From assembly GCF_004116265.1 (NCBI RefSeq), contig NZ_QOUX01000023.1, forward strand, positions 1 through 64,000: 64,000 nt of DNA. Reading direction: 5' to 3'. The translations under genes and the position numbers were made by a program. Origin of the DNA: Anaerobacillus alkaliphilus (lineage in GTDB: Bacteria; Bacillota; Bacilli; Bacillales; Anaerobacillaceae). Positions 27,745 to 37,979 of the stretch are shown in pieces (the stretch's first letter is position 1; each line of letters starts with the position of its first letter). Below the pieces are notes generated by a model, which saw only the letters and a program-made list of their open reading frames with translations, was not told the origin of the DNA and did not search any database.

Positions 27745-27835
27745 ATTAAAGACCACCTTTTTGTAAAATCATTTGCGTTATATAACTTTATTCTCTCTAT
27801 AGCATGTAACTTCCTGCCATATCCTATTACGATTC

Positions 27836-27873
27836 AAAAAAGGAGCATATCAAATCGATATGCATCCTTCTCC
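27836..27873 (-). terminator. Terminator of the RND exporter gene
   Basis: On the minus strand GAAGGATGCATATC pairs with GATATGCTCCTT (one bulge) and is followed by a T run, just after the RND stop codon. Confidence 0.8.
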
Positions 27874-27880
27874 TGTTTCC

Positions 27881-30800
27881 TTACTCGACTACAGGTATTT
27901 CCCGTTTTCTTTTCTTACCTGCGAATAAACTGTAGATAACCGGAATGACAACAAGTGTTAGTAATGTCGAAGTCATTAATCCACCAATTACAGCAATTGC
28001 CATTGGCGCCTGGATTTCTGTTCCTTCTCCTGATCCAATCGCTAGCGGTAAGAGGCCTAACATAGTTGTTAATGCTGTCATGATAATTGGACGCAATCTT
28101 GAGGACCCTGCTTGAACTAACGAGTCATTAACGGAAAGCCCACTATCGCGTAATTGATTTGTGTAATCAATAAACACGATTGCATTGTTTAAAACGATAC
28201 CTACTAAAATGATAATCCCAAGGAATGCCGTAATCCCGAATGAACTCCCTGTGACAAAAAGTCCTAAAATTACACCGATAACTGCCAATGGTAATGTAAA
28301 CATAATGATGAAAGGCTGTCTTAAGGACTCAAATTGACTTGCCATAACCATATACACAAGAGCGATCGCTAATAAAACAGCTAAAGCCATTCTTGAGAAG
28401 GCATCACTCATCATTTCTGCACCACCTGCAGTCTTAATTGTATATTGTCCGGTGTCTATATTTAACTCACTAATCATCTCGTTGATCGTTGTTTGTACTC
28501 CTCTTGAGGCAGTACCTAAATCAATACCTTCAAATGTCGCTGTTACGATGACGGAGTCTTGTTGATTTTCTCGAACTACAGTAACCGGTCCTGTACCTCT
28601 AGTGATTTCACCAATATCTTTTAGGGCAACTTCTTGGCCAGCTGGTGTCTTCATGATTAAATTTTCAATCGCTTCTTTTGAATTTGATACGTCTGCCATA
28701 TGAACGCGAACTTGTGTATCAAAGATCGTAGCTGCTACTTTTCCTTGTAATGCTTCGTTGACAAACGAGCCTATTTGAGCAGCAGTTAACCCATATTTAA
28801 AAGCTTCATTTTTATTAATTGTGAATTGGTACTCTGGTTTTCCTTCTTGAATACTGTCTGTAACAAAGGTAATTCCATTCGTTTCCATCAATCTTTCAGA
28901 TAACTCAGTCGTATATTCCTCTACTACTGTACGGTTGTTACCTAAGATCATCACTTCGATTTCATTGCGAGCACCTGACATCGCTGCCATCGAATTGCTT
29001 TCATTAATAGAAATTTGAGCTAATTCTTTGAGATCGCTAATCTTTTCTTCAACTTCTATAATCATTTCACTAGTTTCTTTACTTCTTTCTCCTCCAGAAA
29101 CTAAATTAACTGTAATACTACCAGCGTTTTCCCCGCTTCCCGTAACGGCGGACATCATTGCATCTGCATTTCCAACTGAAGAAGAGAAGACGTCAACTTC
29201 TGATATTGTTAACAACTCTTTTTCAATTTCTTCGATAACAGCTAGCGTTTTTTCAAACGTCGCACCTTCTTCTAATTCTACATTTATCGTAAATGCGCCT
29301 TCATCTTGGACTGGCATTAGTTCCGTACCAATCTGAGGGGTTAAGGCAAGGGAACCAACAAGTACAGCTCCAGTAATTAATAGCGTAACAAGACGATGAC
29401 TTAGTACCCATCGTAGAATCGTTTTGTAAAAACGCAGTTCTTTCTTTGCTTTTACTTTCTCTGGCTTTAACAAAACACTTGCAAATACAGGGACAACTGT
29501 TAATGCAACTGCCCACGATGCGATTAACGAGAAGGCAACCGTGAAAGAAAGATCTTTAAATAAATCTCCTACCATTCCACCGACAAAAACAATTGGTAAG
29601 AAAACGGCTAGGGTCGTCAGCATAGATGCCGTTACGGCACCAGCAACCTCAGACGTTCCTTTAATAGCTGCTTCTTTACGTGACTTATGTTTTGCTAAGT
29701 GACTATAGATATTTTCTAAAACAACGATCGCATTATCTACTAACATCCCTACCCCTAGCGCTAATCCACCAAGGGACATAATGTTTAAGGAAATCCCCGT
29801 AAAGTACATGAGAACAAAAGTAGAAATAATCGAGAATGGAATTGCAATTCCAACAATAATTGTTGCTTTAATAGATCGTAAAAATAACAGGATTACGACA
29901 ATAGCAAAAATTGCACCAAATAAAAGAGCTTTTAACACATTTGATACAGATTGCTGAATAACTTCACCCTGATCCATCGTTACCAGAACTGTTAATTCAG
30001 GATAATTAGATTGAATAGTATCTAAACGTTTTTGTACTTCAGTTGAAACTCCTACTGTGTCACCACTAGCCTCTTTTTGAATCGAAAGTAGGATACTTTC
30101 TGAGCCGTTTGTTTTTGAGATTGATGTAACATCTTTCTGAGCTAAGCGAACATTAGCAATGTCGCCTAACGTTACAACTGTCATTTCTTCTTCACCCATA
30201 GTAATACTTACCGGAAGTAAAGAAAGCTGCTCTACTGTTTCTACCTTTGCTAGAACCCGTAGATTTAATTTTTCACCGGCTTCCTCTATTACTCCACCTG
30301 GCATTGTCAAGTTGTTAGCTTGAATCATTTGCACAACTTGTTGCTGTGTTAAATTATGTTCAGATAATGCTTCTTCAGTCAGTGTCACTAGAATTTCTTC
30401 TTCAAATCCACCAGTGACATTGACACTTGCTACACCTTTAATGCTTTGTAACTGTGGTAAAATCACTTCTTCCACCATCGTTTGCAAGTGCTCACTATCT
30501 TCACCATTCGAAATAGCAACTTGAATAATTGGCATCATCGTTGGATCAAATTTCACCATCATAGGATTCATCGCGTTCGCTGGTAATTGCACCATTCCAA
30601 GTGAACTCGTTAAATCATCTCGAATTTCTGAGATATCTGTCCCCCATGCATATTGAGCTATAATTAGCGATGAATTCGAGGCACTCCGTGATTGAACCAT
30701 CTCTAACCCTGAACTCGTTCCCACTATCTCTTCTATTGGTTTTGTTACAGTTTCGGCAACTTCTTCTGGGCCTGCACCTGGATACGTTGTCATGATTGCC

Positions 30801-30934
30801 AGTACCGGCGGGTTAATATTTGGCATTAACTCTACTCTTAACCCTGTAAGTGATACGATTCCTAATAGGATGACAACAAGCATCATCATAATGGTTGTGA
30901 CTGGTCTTTTAACTGCTATTTTTGGTATAATCAT
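27881..30934 (-). CDS. RND-family efflux permease (AcrB/SwrC-like)
   Basis: 1,017 residues from ATG 30934 (AAGGAG seven bases upstream); the longer frame to 31024 adds an unlikely leader. Typical RND layout: helix 1, large extracytoplasmic loop, helices 2-6 with GLALGVGMLVDNAIVVLENI (paired acidic residues in helix 4), second loop, helices 8-12. In Gram-positive bacteria such proteins (B. subtilis SwrC) export lipopeptides, drugs or sterol-like compounds, or act in membrane lipid traffic. No periplasmic adaptor or outer-membrane partner gene is adjacent, as expected. A single-gene unit between the broken GH1 gene and the GH3 lipoprotein gene. Confidence 0.93.
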   Translation of the reverse strand: MIIPKIAVKRPVTTIMMMLVVILLGIVSLTGLRVELMPNINPPVLAIMTTYPGAGPEEVAETVTKPIEEIVGTSSGLEMVQSRSASNSSLIIAQYAWGTDISEIRDDLTSSLGMVQLPANAMNPMMVKFDPTMMPIIQVAISNGEDSEHLQTMVEEVILPQLQSIKGVASVNVTGGFEEEILVTLTEEALSEHNLTQQQVVQMIQANNLTMPGGVIEEAGEKLNLRVLAKVETVEQLSLLPVSITMGEEEMTVVTLGDIANVRLAQKDVTSISKTNGSESILLSIQKEASGDTVGVSTEVQKRLDTIQSNYPELTVLVTMDQGEVIQQSVSNVLKALLFGAIFAIVVILLFLRSIKATIIVGIAIPFSIISTFVLMYFTGISLNIMSLGGLALGVGMLVDNAIVVLENIYSHLAKHKSRKEAAIKGTSEVAGAVTASMLTTLAVFLPIVFVGGMVGDLFKDLSFTVAFSLIASWAVALTVVPVFASVLLKPEKVKAKKELRFYKTILRWVLSHRLVTLLITGAVLVGSLALTPQIGTELMPVQDEGAFTINVELEEGATFEKTLAVIEEIEKELLTISEVDVFSSSVGNADAMMSAVTGSGENAGSITVNLVSGGERSKETSEMIIEVEEKISDLKELAQISINESNSMAAMSGARNEIEVMILGNNRTVVEEYTTELSERLMETNGITFVTDSIQEGKPEYQFTINKNEAFKYGLTAAQIGSFVNEALQGKVAATIFDTQVRVHMADVSNSKEAIENLIMKTPAGQEVALKDIGEITRGTGPVTVVRENQQDSVIVTATFEGIDLGTASRGVQTTINEMISELNIDTGQYTIKTAGGAEMMSDAFSRMALAVLLAIALVYMVMASQFESLRQPFIIMFTLPLAVIGVILGLFVTGSSFGITAFLGIIILVGIVLNNAIVFIDYTNQLRDSGLSVNDSLVQAGSSRLRPIIMTALTTMLGLLPLAIGSGEGTEIQAPMAIAVIGGLMTSTLLTLVVIPVIYSLFAGKKRKREIPVVE

Positions 30935-31049
30935 CGTTTTCTCCTTCTTAATCTTATTCTTTAAAATCGAATTCCTTCTAATGGATAAAAGAATAACAGC
31001 TGAATATGAACACAACATGAACAAATAGCAGGTTTTAAAAAATATATAA

Positions 31050-31091
31050 AAGAGGTGCGCTGTAATGAATAATTATCAGCACACCTCTTTG
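31050..31091 (-). terminator. Terminator of the GH3 lipoprotein gene
   Basis: Arms GAGGTGCGCTG and CAGCACACCTC with one mismatch, flanked by A/T runs, 19 bases after the GH3 stop. Confidence 0.8.
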
Positions 31092-31109
31092 ATTAATTAA
31101 CGGAAATTT

Positions 31110-32861
31110 CTAATTTTCCACATCTTTAGTTGGGAGTTGAACTGGGAGTTGTCCTTTAGCCTCCATCTTGCCAAATAATACCTTTCCCGTCACATTAAAA
31201 CTTGGAACTCCAATATCGTACTGTGCAATAAATGCGTATACGTGATCAAGTGCTACTATATCATAAGGATTTTGAGCAGCAACTAAAATAATTGGTATAT
31301 CTTGATCAATCACTTGCTTGATCGTTTGAATTTGCCATCCCGTCGTACTACGATCTTCGTAAGTTGCAGAAGTTGTCACGATAATTGCTTTAGAAACACC
31401 TTCAAGATCCTTAACTTGTTGGTGAGTTAGCCTTCCATGTTGATTAGAGGATTTTTGTAATAGAACTGGTTTTAATCGCCAATGATAAGGTTTTACGGAA
31501 TTTTCTAATCTGTTCAATGTTGTCTGATTAAACGCGATTAAAGCGATACGTTCGTCACTATTTTCTACGATTGGAAGGATCCCATTATTGTGAACTAGTG
31601 TAATCGATTTTTTAGCCACTTCTTGCTCCACCTTAATTGCCTCTACTTCTGACAGTAGCTTTTCTTGATCATTAGTCGGTGAAATAATAAACGATTGTTT
31701 CATTTCTAAAATACGAGTGACAGACTCATTAATCCGTTCTTCTGTCAAACGACCAACCTCAACTGCTTCTAGTAATCCTTTATGTACTTGTTCAATATCC
31801 GTTGGCATTAAAACAACATCTACTCCAGCTTCAATTGCTTTAATAGAGGCTTCAACGGGGTGAAAGTGATCAGAAACAGCCTTCATATCCATCGCATCAG
31901 TAAACAAAACTCCACGAAATTGCATTTCTTGGCGAAGAATGTCGGTCATCATTTTCCGAGACATTGTTGCCGGAACTCCTATTGGCAGCCCATCTTTAGT
32001 AGAACTAAAGGTTGTTTGGTCAATTTGATCAAAAGTAATATGTGCCGTCATGATCCCTTGTATATCCTTGTTTATTAAAGATTGAAATGGTTTTAATTCT
32101 AAATCATTAAGCTGCTCTATTGTTTTGTTACTACTCGGAAGAACAAAGTGTGAATCTAAATCGACATCCCCGTGACCAGGGAAATGCTTTCCAACCGCTG
32201 CCACACCAGCTAAGTTTAAGCCCTCCATATAAGCAGTACCCATCTTTGATACCGTATTCACGTCATCACCAAAAGATCTTACACCAATAACTGGGTTATC
32301 AGGATTGTTATTAATATCGAGTACTGGGCCGAAATTAATATGAATACCAAGTCGATTAAGTTCAGAACCTATCGCAAACCCTACTTGTTTTGCTAATTCA
32401 TATTCTCCAGTAGCGGCAATCGCCATATTCCCTGGCATTCTAGGAAAAAAGGGTAATCTAGTTACTAATCCCCCTTCCTGATCTACAGCTAGTAACAATG
32501 GGATTTCTGCCTCTTTTTGAAATCCCGAGATTAGTTGTTTCGTTTGTTGTCTACTTTCAAAGTTTTCACGAAAAAGGATGATTCCCCCAATGTGGTAATC
32601 ACGAATAATTGTAGCGATCTCCTCGTTCAGCTTTGTCACATTTTCCCCATTCCACTTGCGAAAATCTGGCATTAAGAGCTGACCCACTTTTTCTTCAAGT
32701 GTCATGTTAGATAACATATCTTCAACCTTTTGGGCTATATCGTCTTCTACAGTTAATTCCTCTATTTCTACCGTTTCCTCTACTACGGCAATCTTTTCAC
32801 AGGCTGATACCATGTAAAACGCTAGTGCTATTAAGAATAACCAACTTCGTTTCCTCATCAT
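31110..32861 (-). CDS. nagZ: Lipoprotein beta-N-acetylglucosaminidase, GH3 NagZ-type
   Basis: 583 residues. ATG 32861 is chosen because AGAGGTGAG lies eight bases upstream; the TTG at 32885 precedes it. The signal segment ends MVSAC-EK, a lipobox, so the enzyme is anchored outside the membrane. The GH3 barrel has KHFPGHGDVDLDSH (the Asp-His acid/base loop of NagZ enzymes) and FTDAMDMKA (nucleophile Asp), followed by the (alpha/beta)6 C-terminal domain found in Gram-positive NagZ such as B. subtilis YbbD. It removes non-reducing GlcNAc from muropeptides outside the cell. The MurR/RpiR gene upstream (32944) is in the same orientation, so the two likely form an operon. Confidence 0.9.
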   Translation of the reverse strand: MMRKRSWLFLIALAFYMVSACEKIAVVEETVEIEELTVEDDIAQKVEDMLSNMTLEEKVGQLLMPDFRKWNGENVTKLNEEIATIIRDYHIGGIILFRENFESRQQTKQLISGFQKEAEIPLLLAVDQEGGLVTRLPFFPRMPGNMAIAATGEYELAKQVGFAIGSELNRLGIHINFGPVLDINNNPDNPVIGVRSFGDDVNTVSKMGTAYMEGLNLAGVAAVGKHFPGHGDVDLDSHFVLPSSNKTIEQLNDLELKPFQSLINKDIQGIMTAHITFDQIDQTTFSSTKDGLPIGVPATMSRKMMTDILRQEMQFRGVLFTDAMDMKAVSDHFHPVEASIKAIEAGVDVVLMPTDIEQVHKGLLEAVEVGRLTEERINESVTRILEMKQSFIISPTNDQEKLLSEVEAIKVEQEVAKKSITLVHNNGILPIVENSDERIALIAFNQTTLNRLENSVKPYHWRLKPVLLQKSSNQHGRLTHQQVKDLEGVSKAIIVTTSATYEDRSTTGWQIQTIKQVIDQDIPIILVAAQNPYDIVALDHVYAFIAQYDIGVPSFNVTGKVLFGKMEAKGQLPVQLPTKDVEN

Positions 32862-32943
32862 TAATTCGCTCACCTCTTTGATCAAGTTTGATTTCTAAGG
32901 TTGTTGCTTTCTAAACTTCACTCTTATGTACAATTCTTTGTAC

Positions 32944-33849
32944 TTATTTTTTACTTCCCTTATTTTTTTCTTCATTTCCTTGGATAAAATCGATGGCTGC
33001 CCTTGTCTGGTCAAGTCGTTCAATACTTTCTTCATATTGCATTGTTGCTACAGACATGAAAAGAATGTCAATGACGTGTAACTGGGCCAATCTTGACGAT
33101 GTAGCTCCACTCCTGAATACTGACTCCCGAGAAGCTGATGAAAACAAATTGATACTTGCGCGATTTGAAACAGGTGATTGTCCATAACTTGTTAAACTGA
33201 TCGTTTTCGCCCCTGTTTGATTAGCTAGTTCAAGTACCTTCGTAACTTCTGTTGTTTTTCCTGAGAAGGATATACCAAATACTACATCTTCCTCCGTTGC
33301 GTTAGCTGCTAGCATCGCTGCCATATGAACATCGGAAAATGTCGTTACATGCTTATTAATTCTTAAGAATTTTTGTTGAGCATCTTGAGCAATAATCGCT
33401 GACGAACCTACGCCAAAAAAATGAATTGACCGAGCATGAAAAAGGGCATCAGCCGCTTTTTGAAGTTCCTCAAAATTAATAATATCCGCAGTTTCACTTA
33501 GAGCTTGGATACTATTTGTAGTCATTTTCTTTAAGATTGACTCTAATGGTTCATTCGGGGAGATATCGCGATATCCTACTTCATAGGTCTTCTGTAAGTC
33601 TCCTGCAACCCGAAGTTTTAACTCCTGTAATCCATTTAACCCTAAGGACTTACATAAACGAATCACAGCTGCTCCACTCGTTTGACTTCTTTCTCCCAAT
33701 TCCTGCGCTGTATATGAAATAGCTTCTTGAGGACTTTCAATAATAAACTCGGCAATTTTCTTTTCTGAAGCTGGTAGTTTGTTCACCATTTCCCTTAACA
33801 TCACTAATCCACCCGTTAAGGACGAAAGTGTTTTGTTTTGTTCCTTCAA
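32944..33849 (-). CDS. MurR/RpiR-family transcriptional regulator (copy 1)
   Basis: 301 residues. TTG 33849 is chosen because GAGGTG lies six bases upstream and because it aligns exactly with the start of the paralogue at 37980. An N-terminal HTH_6 domain (about 15-85, with SGAAVIRLCKSLGLNG) and a C-terminal SIS sugar-phosphate-binding domain (about 125-265, with HFFGVGSSAIIAQD and FGISFSGKT). It is probably a regulator of muropeptide-sugar genes that responds to MurNAc-6-P or GlcNAc-6-P. Very similar to the second copy across its whole length, so a duplication; both copies sit next to a GH3 gene. Confidence 0.9.
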   Translation of the reverse strand: MKEQNKTLSSLTGGLVMLREMVNKLPASEKKIAEFIIESPQEAISYTAQELGERSQTSGAAVIRLCKSLGLNGLQELKLRVAGDLQKTYEVGYRDISPNEPLESILKKMTTNSIQALSETADIINFEELQKAADALFHARSIHFFGVGSSAIIAQDAQQKFLRINKHVTTFSDVHMAAMLAANATEEDVVFGISFSGKTTEVTKVLELANQTGAKTISLTSYGQSPVSNRASINLFSSASRESVFRSGATSSRLAQLHVIDILFMSVATMQYEESIERLDQTRAAIDFIQGNEEKNKGSKK

Positions 33850-34045
33850 TATTGGCACCTCACTAAATAATCAACTATTAGTATTTTAAAAGATTAACCA
33901 TTTCTTTAAAATCATATTTTACATCTAGTATACACGAATATATTCTTACTCAACACAAATTAGTTGTTTATTTTCTAGATTTTTGAAGTACAAAATTCTT
34001 TTTTTGTTTAAATAAATACACAGGGATACCAAAGACCTATTACTA

Positions 34046-34116
34046 AAATATCATTTTAATAAATATACAAAATATTAAAAGGATATTTCATAAACAGGTT
34101 GAATATTATGAAATAT
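34046..34116 (+). promoter_or_regulatory. Two inverted repeats upstream of the SpoIID/LytB gene
   Basis: Dyad A (34046-34088): AAATATCATTTTAAT and ATTAAAAGGATATTT pair with one mismatch. Dyad B (34083-34116): ATATTTCATA and TATGAAATAT pair perfectly around 14 bases. They lie 45-115 bp before the start codon and may be regulator sites, perhaps for the RpiR proteins (inference). The remainder of the 33859-34160 gap shows no gene. Confidence 0.4.
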
Positions 34117-34160
34117 GATTTTATATTGACCATAATTGGTCTATTAGAGGAGGAGTAAAG

Positions 34161-35750
34161 ATGAAGTTTCAAAAATCATTGAGGGTCATGCTAGTTTTTG
34201 TCCTATGCTTTAGTTTCATCCTACCACAAGTTAGTGGTGCAGAGTTAACTTCTACAGAGCCAAATGTTCGGATAGGGGTTGTGCCTGATGCAAAATCTAT
34301 CAAAATTGGTAGTAATTCAGCGTTTACGATCTCAGATAAGGCAACAGGGGAAGAACTGTTTACAGGATTAAAAAGTGAAGTAGATGTTACATTGATAAGT
34401 ACTGCGGATATAAAAACAAATAACTGGTTACAAACAGCTTACTCAGGTAGTCAAGTTTATATTGACAACTGGTTAGCCCTGGCCGACCTTCACGGCTTCA
34501 CTACTTATTTAGAACCACACCCAACATTAAATGGATACCGTTTACTTATCGGCGGTTTACCTAGTGATGCGACAACAGAAGAAAAAAATAACTTTAGGCA
34601 AGATGTAATTTCTAAAGGGTTAGCTAATAGTGATTCGTTTTGGAGACTAATCACAACAACTGAAGGTGAAACCATTCTTAAAATAAGTAACAATACCACT
34701 GAAGTTTACACATCAAATCCTGTTACTATCGTTTCCCCTAATGGTCTTGTAAAAATGGGAGGAAAACAATATCGTGGATCAGGTGAAGTTGGTTTCAATA
34801 GCGGAGGAACATTAGCAGGGATTAATATTGTAGCTTTAGATGACTACGTTCAAGGTGTTGTACCGCACGAACTACCACCAGTGCCGTTTGGCGGTATTGC
34901 GGCAGTTGAAGCACAAAAAGCACAGGCAGTTGCAGCACGTACTTATGCATTAAACAACTTAGGTAAGCATAATACAAACGGGTATGATTTACTACCAACA
35001 ACGGCTGATCAGGTTTATGGTGGATATGATGCAGAACATCCTATCTCCACTCAAGCGGTGCGTGAAACTGCTGGTATCGTTGCCACTTACGAAGGAAAAT
35101 TAATTACAACTGTCTACCATTCGACGAGCGGTGGTTATACAGCAAACAATGAAGATATTTGGAATTCTCCAGCAGTACCTTACTTACGAGGAGTTCCTGA
35201 TGCCGAGAGAGGAAAGGCTGCCGCTAACGTTCCAAGCTTAACCGTTTTTAAAAACCATAGTAATCCTACTTCGCTAAGAGCAGCTAAAGAAGGAGACTTT
35301 GAAGCAGATTGGTCTCGTTATCATCGTTGGACGTATGAATGGAGTGCTGAAGAGATTAGTGAAGTAATTAGTACTAGATTTAACACAGATGTTGGTAAGG
35401 TACTAGAAATTAACGTTTTGGAACGTTCAGATTCAGGTCGGGTTTTTGAAATTGAATTTGTGACTGAAAATGGAACTTTCTCTGAGAAAAAAGACCGTAT
35501 TCGTTGGGCATTACAATACATTAATGCAAGTGGAAACCAAAGTCCGCTTTGGAGTACCTTATTCTTCATTGAGCCAGTTATTGAACGTAAAAGTAAGGAA
35601 GTAACTGGATTTAAAGTTTACGGTGGTGGTTGGGGGCACGGCATCGGCATGTCGCAAACGGGTGCCGTTGGTATGGCTGTTAAAGGAGCAACCTACGAGG
35701 AGATTTTAAAGCACTACTATCAAGGAATTGATTTAGAACTATACTATTAA
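34161..35750 (+). CDS. Secreted SpoIID/LytB-domain protein
   Basis: 529 residues from ATG 34161 behind AGAGGAGG. A signal peptide of 27 residues ends VSGA|E. The N-terminal half is a sporulation/amidase-enhancer-type region of unclear fold. Residues ~195-525 form the SpoIID/LytB domain, with ALDDYVQGVVPHELPP (Glu237 at the position of the lytic-transglycosylase catalytic Glu of SpoIID), AVAARTYAL, TADQVYGG, YHSTSGGYT and GWGHGIGMSQTGA. Members either cleave glycan strands of denuded peptidoglycan or enhance the amidase LytC. In this locus it could release glycan fragments for salvage. Its gene is on the opposite strand to the salvage genes. Confidence 0.9.
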   Translation: MKFQKSLRVMLVFVLCFSFILPQVSGAELTSTEPNVRIGVVPDAKSIKIGSNSAFTISDKATGEELFTGLKSEVDVTLISTADIKTNNWLQTAYSGSQVYIDNWLALADLHGFTTYLEPHPTLNGYRLLIGGLPSDATTEEKNNFRQDVISKGLANSDSFWRLITTTEGETILKISNNTTEVYTSNPVTIVSPNGLVKMGGKQYRGSGEVGFNSGGTLAGINIVALDDYVQGVVPHELPPVPFGGIAAVEAQKAQAVAARTYALNNLGKHNTNGYDLLPTTADQVYGGYDAEHPISTQAVRETAGIVATYEGKLITTVYHSTSGGYTANNEDIWNSPAVPYLRGVPDAERGKAAANVPSLTVFKNHSNPTSLRAAKEGDFEADWSRYHRWTYEWSAEEISEVISTRFNTDVGKVLEINVLERSDSGRVFEIEFVTENGTFSEKKDRIRWALQYINASGNQSPLWSTLFFIEPVIERKSKEVTGFKVYGGGWGHGIGMSQTGAVGMAVKGATYEEILKHYYQGIDLELYY

Positions 35751-35754
35751 AGGT

Positions 35755-35787
35755 AAAGACAAGAGCTCATGTGGCTCTTGTCTTTTC
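35755..35787. terminator. Bidirectional terminator
   Basis: Arms AAGACAAGAGC and GCTCTTGTCTT with a short loop, between the convergent SpoIID/LytB (+) and GNAT (-) genes. Confidence 0.9.
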
Positions 35788-35792
35788 GGCTA

Positions 35793-36749
35793 TTAATCTA
35801 GCTGCTTTTCATAATAAACATAAGCCTTCCAAGTGGTAAACCCAAGCTTCGCATAGAAATCGACAATTTCTGTCCAATCAATTACTAGATCTCGTATTCC
35901 TCGTTGATGTAATACAGACATTGCCGCTTGAACAATTGCTAAGCCATAGCCATATTTACGATATATTTTACTAATACCAAGTGGTCCTATTCCTCCTACT
36001 GCATCTAAAAATAACGTAGACCAATAAACGTTTTGGGCAATGATTGGTGAACTCAAGTCGTTCAACCTGCAAAAGCCGACCATTTCTTCATCTCTTTCGA
36101 TTACAAGAAACTCTCTTCCTGTACCCCCAAGTTGAAAATACCTAATCGCTTCATACTCCCATCTTCCTGGGAAGTTTTGATGCAGGAACTCAAGAAACCT
36201 TGTTTGATCACTATACTCAAGAAGGCGAAAAGTCGCATCTTTCATGTTAGGGGCCTTTATCTCATATTCTCTCAAATCACAATAAAGATCATATACAGTA
36301 TTCCCAGCTTTATAGCCTCTTTTTTCAAACCAACGCTGCGTTTCGATAGCTTCTTTAGGAATTCCTGCAAAATAATGCCATGGGTCGCGACCTAGAAACA
36401 ACTTCCTAATGCCACTGTTGGTAAAATTCCTTTCAACCAGATCTACTAGAGATTTCCCGATACCGATTTTTCTATATTTACTATCTACTACTATTGCTTG
36501 TATCCATCCACTATCCACACCTAGTCTTACTGAAGGAATATCTTCTTGCCAAAGCTTTGCTACGATAAATCCGACAATTTGATTATCAACATCACAAGCA
36601 ACCAAGGAACCATCTCTTAGGACATTTTTATCTTGAATGCTATTTTGTTCAAACAACTTTTTCGTTAGAGGGAAGAGTTCCCCCATTTCCCGATTCCATA
36701 GCCGCACGATGTGTTCTAGATCGTCTTTCTCCATTAGTCTATATTCCAT
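35793..36749 (-). CDS. Tandem-GNAT N-acetyltransferase in the salvage operon
   Basis: 318 residues, AAGGAGG upstream of ATG 36749. Two GNAT domains: residues ~1-150 with a good acetyl-CoA motif (VDSKYRKIGIGKSLVD) and ~165-318 with a weaker one (ISKIYRKYGYGLAIVQ). It is last gene of the operon that starts at murQ. Its layout matches the second tandem-GNAT protein at 51193, so each salvage operon has one. A role in N-acetylating amino sugars or peptides from the cell wall is plausible, but the substrate is not visible. Confidence 0.78.
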   Translation of the reverse strand: MEYRLMEKDDLEHIVRLWNREMGELFPLTKKLFEQNSIQDKNVLRDGSLVACDVDNQIVGFIVAKLWQEDIPSVRLGVDSGWIQAIVVDSKYRKIGIGKSLVDLVERNFTNSGIRKLFLGRDPWHYFAGIPKEAIETQRWFEKRGYKAGNTVYDLYCDLREYEIKAPNMKDATFRLLEYSDQTRFLEFLHQNFPGRWEYEAIRYFQLGGTGREFLVIERDEEMVGFCRLNDLSSPIIAQNVYWSTLFLDAVGGIGPLGISKIYRKYGYGLAIVQAAMSVLHQRGIRDLVIDWTEIVDFYAKLGFTTWKAYVYYEKQLD

Positions 36750-36790
36750 TTAAACCTCCTTACTATAGAAATAAAGAAGCAGCTAAATTG

Positions 36791-37975
36791 CTACTTCTCT
36801 TTTGAAGGGAAAACGAGCTTCCCCATAATAGCTTGTTTTTTTGCCCCAGTTGCTGAGGGAAGATTATTGGCATTGCCATGTAAAAACTCATTTCCTAAAA
36901 TAGCAAAAGCAATTGCCTCTTTTGCATCACTGGAAAAATTCCAATCTTCCATCTTCCCTACTTTTTTATCAGTTAACGCTTGTAGGTATGCTAGTAGTGT
37001 ATCGTTATAGGTACCACCACCACCAACGAGAATTTCTTCCGTTTCATATCTTCCGTCTACAAAGCGTTTGATATTTATCGCGATCGAATGAGCCGTAAAG
37101 GCTGTAACTGTTGCGACAATATCCTTAAACTCCATATTTCGAGCTTGCCCTTGTTCCCAAAGATGTCGAGCAAATTCTTGGCTGTAAAGTTCTCTTCCAG
37201 TACTCTTTGGTGGTTGTTGATAGACAAACGGATCATGGTTGATGATTTCTTCGAGCCAAGAATTACAAACCGTACCGCTCCTAGCAATTTCCCCATTAGG
37301 ATCAAAGGAGAGTTCACCTTTTGAACCGATGATAACAATTGAGTCGATTAGAACGTTCCCAGGGCCGGTGTCAAAAGCAATCACCTCATTTGACTTGCCG
37401 TCAGCTTTTAAGACTGAAATATTACTAATCCCACCGATGTTTAGAAGAATACGTCCTTTGTGCTTGTGCTTAAATAGCAAGTAATCAACAAAAGGAACCA
37501 ACGGAGCACCTTGCCCCCCAGCAGCCATATCACTAGGGCGAAAATCCCCAACCGTTAAGATGCCGGATTCTTCTGCAATCACTGCTAGTTCACCAATTTG
37601 TAGAGTTGCGTACTGTTCTGGCATATGAAAAATTGTCTGACCATGAGAGCTAATAAAATCAATATCTGAAGTTACTAGACCAGCCTTATGAATGACAGTT
37701 AAAGCAGCTTGAGCAAACTTTTTTCCTAGCTCAACATTTGCCAAACAAATGGTTTCAACACTAGATGTCTCTGGACTGCATAACGATAAAAACCGAGCTC
37801 GTTCAAGATCACTATAGGGCAATGTTTCAAATTCCAGGAGTTGAACTTCTGTATTTTCACCAGAATAAGAGATCTCAACTAGTGCAGCATCAATACCATC
37901 AAGTGATGTTCCAGACATTAGACCTACAGCATACTTCTTTTCCTTTTGAACAATTTGCTGTAACTGTTGTATCAT
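36791..37975 (-). CDS. anmK: Anhydro-N-acetylmuramic acid kinase
   Basis: 394 residues from ATG 37975, which begins four bases after the RpiR stop, with GGGAGG inside the end of that gene; the frame open to 38053 is read-through. AnmK signatures: GLMSGTSLDGIDAALVEI (phosphate-binding), FRPSDMAAGGQGAPLVP and FDTGPGNVLIDS (catalytic Asp region). It opens and phosphorylates 1,6-anhydro-MurNAc to MurNAc-6-P, the MurQ substrate. Anhydro sugars arise from lytic transglycosylases, perhaps including the SpoIID/LytB protein nearby. Same operon as MurQ and the ABC importer. Confidence 0.95.
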   Translation of the reverse strand: MIQQLQQIVQKEKKYAVGLMSGTSLDGIDAALVEISYSGENTEVQLLEFETLPYSDLERARFLSLCSPETSSVETICLANVELGKKFAQAALTVIHKAGLVTSDIDFISSHGQTIFHMPEQYATLQIGELAVIAEESGILTVGDFRPSDMAAGGQGAPLVPFVDYLLFKHKHKGRILLNIGGISNISVLKADGKSNEVIAFDTGPGNVLIDSIVIIGSKGELSFDPNGEIARSGTVCNSWLEEIINHDPFVYQQPPKSTGRELYSQEFARHLWEQGQARNMEFKDIVATVTAFTAHSIAINIKRFVDGRYETEEILVGGGGTYNDTLLAYLQALTDKKVGKMEDWNFSSDAKEAIAFAILGNEFLHGNANNLPSATGAKKQAIMGKLVFPSKEK

Positions 37976-37979
37976 GAAC

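Noticed and set aside
28000-31000. Plus-strand frames within the RND gene
   Set aside because: Shadows of a long, well-conserved minus-strand gene.
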